NCBI GenBank assembly: GCA_021852275.1
Contig: JAJZNX010000172.1
Coordinates: 1-32,285, forward strand
Direction of reading: 5' to 3'
DNA length: 32,285 nucleotides
DNA from: Planctomycetota bacterium
GTDB taxonomy: Bacteria; Planctomycetota; Phycisphaerae; WQYP01
The position numbers were made by a program, and so were the translations under genes. The notes under the pieces were generated by a model. The model saw only the letters and a program-made list of their open reading frames with translations. It made no database searches and had not been told where the DNA came from. This document shows positions 1 to 10,977 of the stretch, piece by piece (positions within the stretch are counted from its first letter, which is position 1; every line of letters begins with the position of its first letter).

Positions 1-47
1 GAAATCAGGCTTTTCGGCTTCATCAAAAATGGCAAAAGTCGAGCTAA

Positions 48-212
48 GGGGCCGCGCACAAATAACTTCACACTTTCCGACTGGTTCTTTTGGCCGCGGG
101 CGTCGTTGTTCGCTCCTTACAGACCCATTGGTAGGGTATGCGCGTCGCTTGAGCCTTGCCGGCGGCCAAAACTCCTGCGCCGTAAAATATGAATTTATTT
201 TTGTGCGGCCCC
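48..212. repeat. Nested inverted repeat / candidate structured RNA (about 165 nt imperfect hairpin)
   Basis: Outer arms 48-65 (ggggccgcgcacaaataa) and 195-212 (ttatttttgtgcggcccc) pair over 18 positions with one G-U and one C-U mismatch. Positions 67-70 also pair with 190-193. Inner arms 88-97 (ttttggccgc) and 162-171 (gcggccaaaa) are perfect complements. A small apical accc/gggt stem lies at 123-126/134-137. Confidence 0.6.
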
Positions 213-337
213 AAATGGGCGAGTTCAAGGGTTGGCCATGGGGGTTCTTTCGCTAACGGCCAGCGCAGTGTAGAATGGCTACAGGTATTGGTTTCTCCCG
301 AAATGGGAATAGAGGTTACCACAAGGAAATGAGTTTG

Positions 338-1726
338 ATGGCGTTTAGCTCACAATTCAATGAAAATCGTAATCCTCCACCGGAAGTAAAGCCGGCCTTG
401 GAAGAGTTAGACCAAGCCGTGATTGAAGCGATGCAGGGCTTGACAATTGAAGATCTTATGGCCGAGGCGCTGTCGCGTCCGGAGGGTGTCAGCGCAACGG
501 GTTTGGATACCAGCCGACCGCTGCGTGGGGGCCGTCCGACCACGGTACAAGCGATAGAGGCGGCACCAACCGGTACGGCCCGGAGTCGCAAAGGACGTGT
601 GGTGAGCATTCGCGATCGGAGTGTGTTTGTGGACCTGGGGGGCAAGTCGCAGGGTATTGCGGGGCTGGATCAATTTGAATCTCAGCCTGGTGAGCCGGCG
701 GTGGAACCGGTGGAAGTGGGGCGGGAGTATGAATTTATTTATACCGGCTATGATGCCCGCGAAGGGCTGATTCTTCTGGCCCGCAAGGGGGCGATCAACC
801 ATGGAGGGTTGGAGCAACTGCGCGCAGGCGACACGGTAGAAGCGATGGTGGAGGCCGCCAACAAAGGCGGCCTGGAAATGCGTCTGAAAAATTCGCGGGC
901 TTTTATGCCCGCAGGCCAGGTTGACATCCGGTTCTGCCCGGACCTGTCGGTTTTTGTCGGTGAGAAAATGCGTTGCCGGGTCATCGAAATTGATCTAAGC
1001 TCCAACAAGCTGGTGGTGAGCCGCCGGGAATTGCTGGAAGAAGAGCAGGCCAAGCTGCGGGAAAAAACCTGGGGCGAACTGGCTACGGGGCAAATTCGGG
1101 AAGGGCGGGTACTAAGCGTGCAGCCATACGGGGCGTTTGTGGATTTGGGCGGAGTGGACGGGTTATTACACGTATCGGCGATGAGCCATAGTCGCGTTTC
1201 GGATCCCAACAAGGTGGTGAAGGTGGGCGATGTGGTACAAGTGATGGTGTTGGGAATTGATACAGAAAAGCAGCGAGTGTCGCTGGGACTTAAGCAGTTG
1301 ATGAAGGATCCCTGGTCAACTGTGGCCGCAGATTTTCCCGTAGGAACAAAGGTATCGGGTGTGGTCAACCGGATTTTGGATTTTGGCGCGTTTGTGGAAT
1401 TGGCCACGGGTGTAGATGGGCTGGTACATATTTCAGAAATTTCCCAGCGGCACATTACACGAGTGAGTGAAGAAATCCAGGTGGGGCAGAAGATCGAGGC
1501 CAAGGTACTCGCGATCGACCTGGAAAAAAAGCGGATCAGTTTATCCATAGCCCAGGTGCAGCGCGACAAGAGTTCGGCAGAATCGGTGGCAGAGGGAGAC
1601 CGGCAAGCTGCAACAACACCATCAGGATCACCGGATACGCCGGCGGCGGAGGGTGCTAAGACTGGAGCGGCGGGCAAAATGCCCGCCAAGATGGTACGGA
1701 AAGCACCGTTGAAAGGCGGCCTGTAG
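338..1726 (+). CDS. S1 RNA-binding domain protein (four S1-like repeats; ribosomal protein S1-like)
   Basis: Repeats such as GRVLSVQPYGAFVDLGGVDGLLHVSAMS and GVVNRILDFGAFVELATGVDGLVHISEIS. The ATG at 338 is preceded by AAGGA with good spacing; the ORF is open from 275. Confidence 0.9.
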   Translation: MAFSSQFNENRNPPPEVKPALEELDQAVIEAMQGLTIEDLMAEALSRPEGVSATGLDTSRPLRGGRPTTVQAIEAAPTGTARSRKGRVVSIRDRSVFVDLGGKSQGIAGLDQFESQPGEPAVEPVEVGREYEFIYTGYDAREGLILLARKGAINHGGLEQLRAGDTVEAMVEAANKGGLEMRLKNSRAFMPAGQVDIRFCPDLSVFVGEKMRCRVIEIDLSSNKLVVSRRELLEEEQAKLREKTWGELATGQIREGRVLSVQPYGAFVDLGGVDGLLHVSAMSHSRVSDPNKVVKVGDVVQVMVLGIDTEKQRVSLGLKQLMKDPWSTVAADFPVGTKVSGVVNRILDFGAFVELATGVDGLVHISEISQRHITRVSEEIQVGQKIEAKVLAIDLEKKRISLSIAQVQRDKSSAESVAEGDRQAATTPSGSPDTPAAEGAKTGAAGKMPAKMVRKAPLKGGL

Positions 1727-1789
1727 AACGTTGGGTTGCGGACTTGGAATGCCGCGGCGCAGGAATCAAGTAATTTAGTAAGAAATCTG

Positions 1790-1818
1790 TTGACAAACAT
1801 TGTGAAAAATATTACAAT
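1790..1818 (+). promoter_or_regulatory. Predicted sigma70-type promoter of the ATP synthase operon
   Basis: TTGACA (1790-1795), 17-nt spacer, TACAAT (1813-1818), about 28 nt upstream of the first operon ATG (1846). Confidence 0.75.
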
Positions 1819-1845
1819 GTTAGTCCGCGGTCGAAGGTGACGGCC

Positions 1846-2202
1846 ATGGAAGAAGATGGGCCTAAGAAGGAAATACCCTCCGGCGGCGCGCAATCCGCGA
1901 TGAATCGGCTGGAAAAACATGCCGAAGATCGCATGCATTCAGGCTCATCTAACCGCAGTGGAGCCGGCAGAGGCGGTTTGCAGCGTTTTGCGGGGATGGG
2001 GTTTGAGTTTCTCGCCGTTATTTTAGTATTCGGATTGATTGGCCAGTGGCTGGATAAAAAATTTCAATGGCACGGAGTGGCCACCGTAATAGCCGTAAGT
2101 GTCGCGGCGATTGGTGACCTGTACTTGCAGATAAAAATACTCTTGAAGACGGATCACAAGGAAACAAAAATTTCAAGACCCGATCAGGATGGTGATGAAT
2201 AA
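1846..2202 (+). CDS. AtpZ/AtpI-like F0F1 ATPase-associated membrane protein
   Basis: Small two-TM protein (GMGFEFLAVILVFGLIGQWLDKKF...) at the head of the atp operon. ATG 1846 has GAAGG upstream; an alternative GTG lies at 1837. Confidence 0.7.
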   Translation: MEEDGPKKEIPSGGAQSAMNRLEKHAEDRMHSGSSNRSGAGRGGLQRFAGMGFEFLAVILVFGLIGQWLDKKFQWHGVATVIAVSVAAIGDLYLQIKILLKTDHKETKISRPDQDGDE

Positions 2203-2623
2203 TCCACAAAAAGCAGAGGCGATCAGTTCAATGTGGCTGCGGCTTGGTTTGGCGGCTACGCCGGTGGCGGCCGTTGGAACTGTGATGCTGTTGGCGTCAT
2301 GTGCATTATTGCTGTTGCATCGGCCGCTGCATCTACAAGAGATGCTGGATGCCGCGGTGGTGAGCGTGGTGGTGGGTTTGCTGGCCGTTGCACCGATGGT
2401 GATATTGATCGGGCGCAGCGCCATATTACTGTTGCGTTGTGCGGTGCTGGCGAACATGACGCGGTTGGTGGGTGTAGCCGTTGGGGCGGTGGTGATCATT
2501 GCTTTTTCGCCGGTGCATTTGCAGAAAACAGTGGTGTTGCTGTGGCTTGTGGCTTTTTATTTTGTGTTGCTCATTGCCGAATCGGTGGTGTCCTCGTGGG
2601 TCATCAAACATTCCAAGGTGTAG
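2189..2623 (+). CDS. AtpI-like membrane protein (ATP synthase subunit I family-like)
   Basis: 144 aa with four predicted hydrophobic segments, between the AtpZ-like gene and atpB, overlapping the previous gene. Confidence 0.6.
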   Translation: MVMNNPQKAEAISSMWLRLGLAATPVAAVGTVMLLASCALLLLHRPLHLQEMLDAAVVSVVVGLLAVAPMVILIGRSAILLLRCAVLANMTRLVGVAVGAVVIIAFSPVHLQKTVVLLWLVAFYFVLLIAESVVSSWVIKHSKV

Positions 2624-2773
2624 ATTGTGATGCGGCCGGGAAGGCCGTCGATAACAGGTTCATTTGACGAGCTGCGGCACATCAGGTAAAAGAATCGCCC
2701 CGGCGCTGCTCTGGCGGGTGGCAACGGGATTGATGAATGGGCGGCAGGTTGGAACCGGATTTTAGAAGTGCTT

Positions 2774-3757
2774 ATGAATGTTGTTGTGCCAGTGACTGCC
2801 AGTAGTTTACCGCTGGCCGGCGTGAACGTACTTAGCGGAACTGTTGCGCACCGTTTGTGGTCCCATCCGATGTTTTCCATCCTGGGAAAACCAGTCTATT
2901 TCAGCAGCGATATTTTGATGTTGTTGTTGTCGGCCGGTCTGATGCTGGTCATTTTCCCGACTATGGCGCATCGCCTGAAAAAGCACCCGGTGCCGACCGG
3001 ATTTCGTAACTTTTTTGAGGCCGTTCTGGTATTTCTGCAGCGTGATACTTTTGAGCCGATGCTGGGGAAATGGGCTTCTGTATTTACACCTTACCTATGG
3101 ACGGCTTTTTTCTTTATCTTGTTTGCCGATCTCTTCGGCATGTTGCCGGTGGATGAACTGGTAACCCTGTTCAACGCGGCTTTTGGTACGCACATTCCGG
3201 CATTCTGGGGCGATGCAACGGGCAATTTGACGGTTACGGCTACCTTGGCAGTATGCACGTTTGTAACGGTGCATGTGTCGGGGTTGTCCGCTTTTATCCG
3301 TCACGCCCGCAACCGACATCAACCTCATGCTCAGGAACACAGCCATGGACATCATGTTCATGCTGCAGCCATGGCGGAAGGCCCCCGTCGCATGTGGCCG
3401 GTAGCGGCAGTGGTGGGAGTTAGCAACTACTTTAAACACCTGGTTCCCCCCGGCGTGCCATGGGTGATTTGGCCGCTGATTTTTGTGCTGGAATTATTGG
3501 GTATGTTCGTAAAGCCGCTGGCCTTGTGCATGCGTCTTTTTGCAGTGATGATGTCCGGGCCGCTGGTGGTGGCGGTGCTGGTAAGCATCACATTTGCGCT
3601 GGGCGGCGCTCTGGCCCGGACAACGGCGGCTATTCCGGTGATTTTTTCAGGGACAGCGTTTGAGGCGCTGCATCTGCTGGAAGCCTTTCTACAGGCCTAT
3701 ATCTTTACACTGCTGAGTGCGGCTTACATCGCGGAAGCGGTTTCCCTGGAACATTAA
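2774..3757 (+). CDS. atpB: ATP synthase F0 subunit a
   Basis: Polytopic protein with the conserved Arg helix (LALCMRLFAVMMSG) and the C-terminal LEAFLQAYIFTLLSAAYIAEA. In-frame GTG at 2768 is an alternative start. Confidence 0.93.
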   Translation: MNVVVPVTASSLPLAGVNVLSGTVAHRLWSHPMFSILGKPVYFSSDILMLLLSAGLMLVIFPTMAHRLKKHPVPTGFRNFFEAVLVFLQRDTFEPMLGKWASVFTPYLWTAFFFILFADLFGMLPVDELVTLFNAAFGTHIPAFWGDATGNLTVTATLAVCTFVTVHVSGLSAFIRHARNRHQPHAQEHSHGHHVHAAAMAEGPRRMWPVAAVVGVSNYFKHLVPPGVPWVIWPLIFVLELLGMFVKPLALCMRLFAVMMSGPLVVAVLVSITFALGGALARTTAAIPVIFSGTAFEALHLLEAFLQAYIFTLLSAAYIAEAVSLEH

Positions 3758-3835
3758 ACATCCAACTATCGTCGGCCACGGTGTTGTGGCGGCGGGTGAA
3801 TTCAGGAAGGTCTTCAATAATCAGGAGTAAATACG

Positions 3836-4171
3836 ATGGATCCAACAACAACGATGCAGGCAACCCAGGCGGCGGCGGCCACCGGCCACGCGGTGGCTCA
3901 TGGCCTGGCTCAGGGAGCCAATTCCATGCATGAGCTGACCGAAGCCATTCAGGTGGCGGGAGCCTTAATTGGCGGTGGAGCTGGTGTAGGTGGCGCGGGT
4001 GCCGGCGTGGGTGCCATCGGCGGCAGCATGTGCGAAGCGACGGCTCGTCAGCCGGAACTGATTAACGTCATCCGCACCCAATTCTTTCTGGCGGCAGCTA
4101 TTATTGAAGGTTTTACCTTTTTGCTGCTGGTGCTGGTGATGATCGTGCTGATCCGCAATGGCGGGCTGTAA
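3836..4171 (+). CDS. atpE: ATP synthase F0 subunit c
   Basis: Glycine-rich TM1, ARQPE loop and a TM2 carboxylate (FFLAAAIIEGFTFLLLVLVM). AGGAG precedes the ATG. Confidence 0.93.
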   Translation: MDPTTTMQATQAAAATGHAVAHGLAQGANSMHELTEAIQVAGALIGGGAGVGGAGAGVGAIGGSMCEATARQPELINVIRTQFFLAAAIIEGFTFLLLVLVMIVLIRNGGL

Positions 4172-4261
4172 GCTACCAGGGATCAAGCTCGCGGATCGAG
4201 GCGATTGACACCGATCCCACAGTGAACTGCAGTGTAAAGCCATCAAATAAGGACTTTGGCT

Positions 4262-4912
4262 ATGAATATGATATTCAGGCAGATAATATCCATGCCGCTA
4301 TTAAGCCGATTGCTCACCGGCGCGGGGGCGACGGCTATGTTGGCGCTGGTGGCAATGGTAAACCCGGTGCAGGCAGCCGTGGCTCATTCCGGCGGTGGGG
4401 CGGCCAATGCCGGTGCCAGACTGATGTCGATCAATGCGGGTATGGCATTGATTACCCTGGTTATATTTGTGGTTTTATTGGTGGTGTTGAGCCGATTTGC
4501 CTGGCGGCCCCTCATTGCAGGCCTGAACCGTCGGGAAAATGCCATTCGCGAAAGCGTGCAGGCCGCCGCCGCCGCCCAGGCCCAGGTGGAACAAACGCGC
4601 AAACAACTGGAAGAAAAAATTGCCGAGGTACAGCGGCAAGCGTCCCAGCAGCTTCAACAGGCAAAAGTGGATGCATCCAAGGCGGCGGATGCCATTCACC
4701 AGCGGGCAGAGGCGGACGCTCGGGCCTTGAAGGAGCAAGCCTTACGTGATATTGAATCGGCCAAGCAGCAAGCCTTGGGTGAAATAGCCCGTCAAGCAGC
4801 CGATTTAAGTGTCCAGATCGCGTCACGCATCATAGAGCGGGAAATTAATGCCGCAGATCAGCGGAAGTTTCTGGACGAATCTTTGGCGCAGTTAACGGTC
4901 AGTGTGAATTAA
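4262..4912 (+). CDS. atpF: ATP synthase F0 subunit b
   Basis: N-terminal TM followed by a long charged coiled coil (RRENAIRESVQAAAAAQAQVEQTRKQLEEKIAEVQ); operon position. Confidence 0.9.
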   Translation: MNMIFRQIISMPLLSRLLTGAGATAMLALVAMVNPVQAAVAHSGGGAANAGARLMSINAGMALITLVIFVVLLVVLSRFAWRPLIAGLNRRENAIRESVQAAAAAQAQVEQTRKQLEEKIAEVQRQASQQLQQAKVDASKAADAIHQRAEADARALKEQALRDIESAKQQALGEIARQAADLSVQIASRIIEREINAADQRKFLDESLAQLTVSVN

Positions 4913-4943
4913 ACGGCGGCCACGCGGCTGTTGGTGGAGTTTT

Positions 4944-5537
4944 ATGGAACCCAGAGAATCCGAACTGTTGATGGTGGGGCGCGTCTATGCCACTGCACTT
5001 TACGATGCGGCACTGGCTGCGGGAAAACTTGCCGACATTGTCGCGGATATGACCGCTCTGGGCCAACTGTTGGCGGCTACGCCACGGTTGAAGGCTTTTC
5101 TCAAGGTGGCAACCATTGGATCCCGGGAAAAGCGCAAGCTCCTCGACGATGCATTAGCCGGCAAGTTGGAGGGGATGACGCTGGCGGTGTTTCACGCCAT
5201 GGCCCGGCGCGACCGGTTGGATCTGCTGCCGGAGTTTATTGCAGCGTTTGCAGCGATTCACGATGAAAGGTCGAATCGCGTCGTACTGGAGGTTGTTTCG
5301 GCTGTTCCGATTGACTCAACCCGACAGGAACAGATTCGAACGGCCGTGGCCAAAGCGGTGGGACGTGAAGTAATACTGAAAGTATCGGTGAATCCGAAAT
5401 TGCTGAGCGGAGCTCAATTTCGTCTGGGGGACTTGTTTGTAGACAATAGTATCAACTACAGACTTGCGGCCATGAAATCATGGCTGCACGCTCAGTTGTT
5501 CTCCCAATTGCGTCCGCAGAAAGCCATTGAAACCTGA
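4944..5537 (+). CDS. atpH: ATP synthase F1 subunit delta
   Basis: OSCP-type delta family features (VGRVYATALYDAALAAGKL...; C-terminal LLSGAQFRLGDLFVDNSI); operon position. Confidence 0.9.
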   Translation: MEPRESELLMVGRVYATALYDAALAAGKLADIVADMTALGQLLAATPRLKAFLKVATIGSREKRKLLDDALAGKLEGMTLAVFHAMARRDRLDLLPEFIAAFAAIHDERSNRVVLEVVSAVPIDSTRQEQIRTAVAKAVGREVILKVSVNPKLLSGAQFRLGDLFVDNSINYRLAAMKSWLHAQLFSQLRPQKAIET

Positions 5538-5625
5538 TACCGCCGGATGAAGCAGCAGCGGGATGGTTTGATTGAGTGAAACGATAAAAAAGCCAACATG
5601 AAGGTTACTAAGTTCAAGGTGAAAA

Positions 5626-7233
5626 ATGAAATTCAGAGTTGATGAAATTTCGTCTGTCCTGCAAAAAGAAATCGCCACGTTTGAGGACCGGCTCGATGTC
5701 AGTCAGGTCGGCAAGGTGATTGAAGTTGGCGACGGTATAGCGCGTATTTACGGTCTGTCCAACGTGATGGCCGGTGAGATGTTGCAGTTTCGCAACAACC
5801 TGTATGGCCAGGTATTTAACCTGGAAGAAGAGACCGTGGGAGCGGTTATCTTCGGCGATTCCTCGGATATCAAGGAAGGAGATGTGGTCCGCTCTACCGG
5901 TGAACTGCTGTCCGTTCCCGTAGGCCCTGAATTGCTGGGACGTGTAGTCAATTCCATCGGCCAGCCCATGGACGGGGGCAGCCCCATTGTAACTGCTCAG
6001 CGCCGTAAGGTGGACATCATCGCTCCTGGTATCGCCGATCGGCAGCCGGTGAAAGAACCGCTGCAAACCGGGGTCAAGGCCATAGACTCAATGATTCCGA
6101 TCGGGCGTGGCCAGCGCGAGCTTATCATCGGAGACCGCAAAACCGGAAAGACGGCGGTGGCGATTGACACCATTATCAATCAGAAAAAGTTTTTTGGCAC
6201 CCCGGACGAAGTGATATGCGTTTATGTGGCCATCGGACAGAAAGAATCCACCGTTGCGGGAGTCGTAGACGTATTACGACGGGTCGGTGCGATGGCCTAC
6301 ACGATTGTAGTGATTGCCGGAGCTTCCGATGCGGCTCCGCTGCAATACATCGCTCCGTATGCTGGCTGCGCTATGGCGGAACATTTCATGTGGCAGGGCA
6401 AAGCCACGCTTTGCGTTTACGATGATCTTTCCAAACAGGCCCAGGCATATCGGCAGTTGTCACTGTTGCTGCGCCGGCCGCCGGGTCGCGAGGCTTATCC
6501 TGGTGACGTATTTTATCTCCACAGCCGCCTGTTGGAGCGTGCCTGTAAACTCTCCAAACAGAATGGCGGAGGCTCGCTGACCGCTTTACCGGTGATTGAA
6601 ACGCAGGAAGGCGAAGTATCCGCCTATATTCCAACCAACGTAATCAGTATTACCGACGGACAGATATATCTGGAACCGGATCTTTTCTACGCGGGTGTAC
6701 GGCCGGCCGTCAATGTGGGTATTTCCGTAAGCCGCGTTGGCGGAGCGGCTCAGATCAAGGCGATGAAACATAAGAAGGTGGCGGCTTCGTTGCGGCTGGA
6801 TTTGGCGGCGTACCGGGCACTGGAGGCGTTCACCCAGATCGGCACGGATTTGGATCAGGCCACACAGAAACAGTTGGATCGCGGTATGCGCATGGTGGAA
6901 ATTCTCAAACAACCGCAGTATCAACCGATGGATGTAGTCGATCAAATTGCCGTGATTTACGCTGCGACCCAGGGATATCTGGATGCCGTTGCGGTGCGTG
7001 AGGTAGGCCGCTGGGAACATGATTTTCTTGAGTATTGGACATCTTCGGGGGCGGATGTTCGCAAGGAACTGATGCAGACGCGAGAATTGACGCCGGCCAT
7101 TGAAGGCAAACTCGTGGAACTGATTAAAAGCTTTTCCAATATCACACCGCTGGTCAAAAAGAAGGTCGAAGGCCTGGATACCAAGCCTGTGGACCAGATG
7201 GTAAAAGAGCAGGTACGAGCGGTGCGGGAGTAA
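5626..7233 (+). CDS. atpA: ATP synthase F1 subunit alpha
   Basis: Walker [26 protein letters not shown], and [27 protein letters not shown]. Confidence 0.98.
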   Translation: MKFRVDEISSVLQKEIATFEDRLDVSQVGKVIEVGDGIARIYGLSNVMAGEMLQFRNNLYGQVFNLEEETVGAVIFGDSSDIKEGDVVRSTGELLSVPVGPELLGRVVNSIGQPMDGGSPIVTAQRRKVDIIAPGIADRQPVKEPLQTGVKAIDSMIPIGRGQRELIIGDRKTGKTAVAIDTIINQKKFFGTPDEVICVYVAIGQKESTVAGVVDVLRRVGAMAYTIVVIAGASDAAPLQYIAPYAGCAMAEHFMWQGKATLCVYDDLSKQAQAYRQLSLLLRRPPGREAYPGDVFYLHSRLLERACKLSKQNGGGSLTALPVIETQEGEVSAYIPTNVISITDGQIYLEPDLFYAGVRPAVNVGISVSRVGGAAQIKAMKHKKVAASLRLDLAAYRALEAFTQIGTDLDQATQKQLDRGMRMVEILKQPQYQPMDVVDQIAVIYAATQGYLDAVAVREVGRWEHDFLEYWTSSGADVRKELMQTRELTPAIEGKLVELIKSFSNITPLVKKKVEGLDTKPVDQMVKEQVRAVRE

Positions 7234-7292
7234 GGTGATTTCGTGCTGTGCCTGGATCAATAAGCCGGTAACCGGAATAAAGCAGGTAATTC

Positions 7293-8201
7293 ATGTCCAA
7301 TGCCAGAGAAATTGTTAAACGCCGAAAAGCGGTGCGCAACATCCATAAAATCACCAAGGTGATGCAGATGGTGGCTACCGCCCGGTTTCAACGGGCACTC
7401 AAACGCGCCAAGGGTACCCGCCCGTATCTGGAAAAACTCAACGATCTGGTGCAGAACACATTTTTAGGTGCCCATGGTTCGGTGGAAATTTCCCGCCATC
7501 CATTGCTGGTCAGCCGCATGCCTTGCAGTCGCGTGGGTATATTGGTGGTCACCAGCAATCGGGGACTGGCAGGCGGCTATAACAGCCAAATTTTGCGGTT
7601 GGCGATGCAGACGGTTAGGCAGGTGGAACAGGCTGGCGGAGCCGTGGATATTCATGTGGCAGGGCGTAAGGGTGCGGCTTATTTTCGATTCGCGCGGCGC
7701 GAAGCCCAGGCTGCCTATACCAACATCAGCGATAATGCCCGTTTCGAGGAAATTATTCCAGTTGCCCAGCGACTGATGGACGATTACGCGACTCAAAAAA
7801 TTGACGCGGTCAAAATTATTTATATGCGTTTTTTAAGTCTAGGTCAGCAGCGGCCGGTTTGCGTTGATGTGCTGCCGCTGACTGGCGTGGATAATGTGAC
7901 CAATCCGGATTCGTCGGCTGCGCCTTCAGCTTCCCGGATGCGTGCCTGCAGCGAGTATTTTCCGGAGGCGGGCGAGCTGCTGGTGGAGTTGGTGCCCACC
8001 ATGGTTCGCGCCGCAGTTTTTCAAGCCTTTGTGGACGCCTCCGTTTCGGAGCAGATCTCACGCATGATGGCGATGTCCGCGGCAACCGAAAATGCGGAAT
8101 CCATGAACAGACAGTTGACCAGCGAATATAACCGTGCCCGGCAATCGCAGATTACCAGCGAGCTATCGGAACTTATGGGCGGTGTGGAGGCGCTCAAATA
8201 A
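7293..8201 (+). CDS. atpG: ATP synthase F1 subunit gamma
   Basis: N-term REIVKRRKAVRNIHKITKVMQMVATARFQRA; C-term SEYNRARQSQITSELSELMGGVEAL. Confidence 0.96.
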   Translation: MSNAREIVKRRKAVRNIHKITKVMQMVATARFQRALKRAKGTRPYLEKLNDLVQNTFLGAHGSVEISRHPLLVSRMPCSRVGILVVTSNRGLAGGYNSQILRLAMQTVRQVEQAGGAVDIHVAGRKGAAYFRFARREAQAAYTNISDNARFEEIIPVAQRLMDDYATQKIDAVKIIYMRFLSLGQQRPVCVDVLPLTGVDNVTNPDSSAAPSASRMRACSEYFPEAGELLVELVPTMVRAAVFQAFVDASVSEQISRMMAMSAATENAESMNRQLTSEYNRARQSQITSELSELMGGVEALK

Positions 8202-8315
8202 ATTCTGCGCTCAATGATGCGGGGCAAAAGCCGGATATGGGCGTCCTGGTAACTGAAAATGCGGTTTCGGAACGAAGGTTTCTCCGGGTATGGCAAAATA
8301 GGAAATTGGATTTAA

Positions 8316-9767
<1,452 letters not shown>

Positions 9768-9772
9768 CAGTC

Positions 9773-10573
9773 CTAAGCCACCCGATCTGCACTTGGTGTA
9801 AATGGAAAATCCAGGCCATGCGGAAACACGTCCGTGCCCCGGTACCCAAGCAGCGCCTGGGCGGGACGTGGGTCATAAAGACATTCGGAATCGCTGGAAA
9901 AAACGTACACAATTGCAAAGGCTTCGGAGATTTGAACCGGCCAAGCCTCTTCCACGACACGGATAAAAAAGTCTCGGCAGTCGTGATGACTCAGGTACAA
10001 GGCCCGGTGAGAGCGTGTCTGGGCTATTTTCTGGGCCTCGCGGGCGGTACGCGGCAGCCAGCCCAGCCGTGCGGCAATCACTTGTAAGCCACGGACTGCC
10101 GCCATCTTGCCCATCTGTTCGACACATACCTTGCTCAAAGCGTAATAATCCCGCGGTGCTGTTGGTGTGGCGGCCGTGGCTACAACACCCTCCTGCATAC
10201 CGCCGGCAACCACCCGGAACGTGCTGGCCAGCAACACCCGCTTCACTCCGGCGGCCAGGCATTGTTCCAGCAGGTAATACGTACCGATGATATTGTTGGG
10301 CACCAGATGTGTTACAAAATCATGCACATCAGGTGTGGCTGCCAGGTGTATGACGGTATCCACATCGGCGACGCACCGGGCTACTGCCGCCACATCCACC
10401 AGATTGCCAATCATGGATTCACTTAAATCGGCACTGTTCTGGAAATCAAAACCACGGACGAAGTGTCCGCGTTTGCGCAGGGTTGCTCCCACTGTTCGTC
10501 CTATGGCACCTGCACTGCCGGTAAGCGCGATGCGATGCGGTTGGCTGGCTGAAGTCAAGGCAGTCTCCATCAT
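9773..10573 (-). CDS. NAD-dependent epimerase/dehydratase family protein (extended SDR)
   Basis: N-terminal IALTGSAGAIGRTVG Rossmann motif and YALSK (YxxxK). GGAGG lies upstream of the ATG at 10573. Confidence 0.85.
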   Translation of the reverse strand: MMETALTSASQPHRIALTGSAGAIGRTVGATLRKRGHFVRGFDFQNSADLSESMIGNLVDVAAVARCVADVDTVIHLAATPDVHDFVTHLVPNNIIGTYYLLEQCLAAGVKRVLLASTFRVVAGGMQEGVVATAATPTAPRDYYALSKVCVEQMGKMAAVRGLQVIAARLGWLPRTAREAQKIAQTRSHRALYLSHHDCRDFFIRVVEEAWPVQISEAFAIVYVFSSDSECLYDPRPAQALLGYRGTDVFPHGLDFPFTPSADRVA

Positions 10574-10731
10574 TGTCACTGTGCCTCCATAGCCGTGCAT
10601 GCGTTCAGGTTGGCTTGATCATGGAGTGATCACACCCGCCGTCGAACACAGCGGCGATTATCATAAGAGTGCGATAAGGGCTGTTCAACTGGCGGATGCT
10701 CTCCCCTGTTATTTATGGTAAAATAAATCTC

Positions 10732-10932
10732 ATGGAAGTCGTGGTAAATGGCCAAATCAAACAGGTTGTCGAAGGTATATCGGTGCAGGAGCTATTGGAT
10801 CAATTCCAGATCAAGCCGATACGCGTAGCGGTAGAACGCAACCGTGAAATTGTGACCCGGAAGCAATTTTCCGCCACACGGCTGACTGCCGGCGACCAGA
10901 TTGAAATTGTTACATTTGTGGGTGGTGGATAA
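10732..10932 (+). CDS. thiS: Sulfur carrier protein ThiS
   Basis: Small ubiquitin-like protein ending in GG ([10 protein letters not shown]), immediately upstream of thiG. Confidence 0.9.
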   Translation: MEVVVNGQIKQVVEGISVQELLDQFQIKPIRVAVERNREIVTRKQFSATRLTAGDQIEIVTFVGGG

Positions 10933-10977
10933 GAGCTGGTGCCACGCAGGCTAATGACGGCAACTTGGTGGAAGGTA

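Noticed and set aside
222-234. ttcaagggttgg resembling a stretch remembered from E. coli 6S RNA
   Set aside because: Very short match, lies outside the 48-212 hairpin, and is likely coincidence; not used as support.
29-256. 75-aa ORF across the 5' inverted repeat
   Set aside because: No family resemblance and it is dominated by the palindromic structure; probably not translated.
748-1938. 396-aa minus-strand ORF
   Set aside because: Antisense to the clearly coding S1 protein gene; no recognisable motifs, biased low-complexity composition (Ser/Thr/Pro-rich).
3926-4171. Sodium-binding-type c subunit
   Set aside because: Alignment by eye to Na+-type c subunits lacks the TM1 Gln and the Glu-Ser/Thr pair in TM2 (has EGF), so proton coupling is more likely.
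4222-4749. 175-aa plus-strand ORF overlapping atpF
   Set aside because: Out-of-frame shadow of atpF with Gly/Arg-rich composition; atpF is the supported frame.
6586-7260. 224-aa minus-strand ORF
   Set aside because: Antisense to atpA; no family features.
10601-10731. TPP riboswitch upstream of thiS
   Set aside because: No recognisable THI-box core (CUGAGA / ...CCUGAU-type segments) found by eye; two TGATCA sites at 10616 and 10627 are probably incidental.
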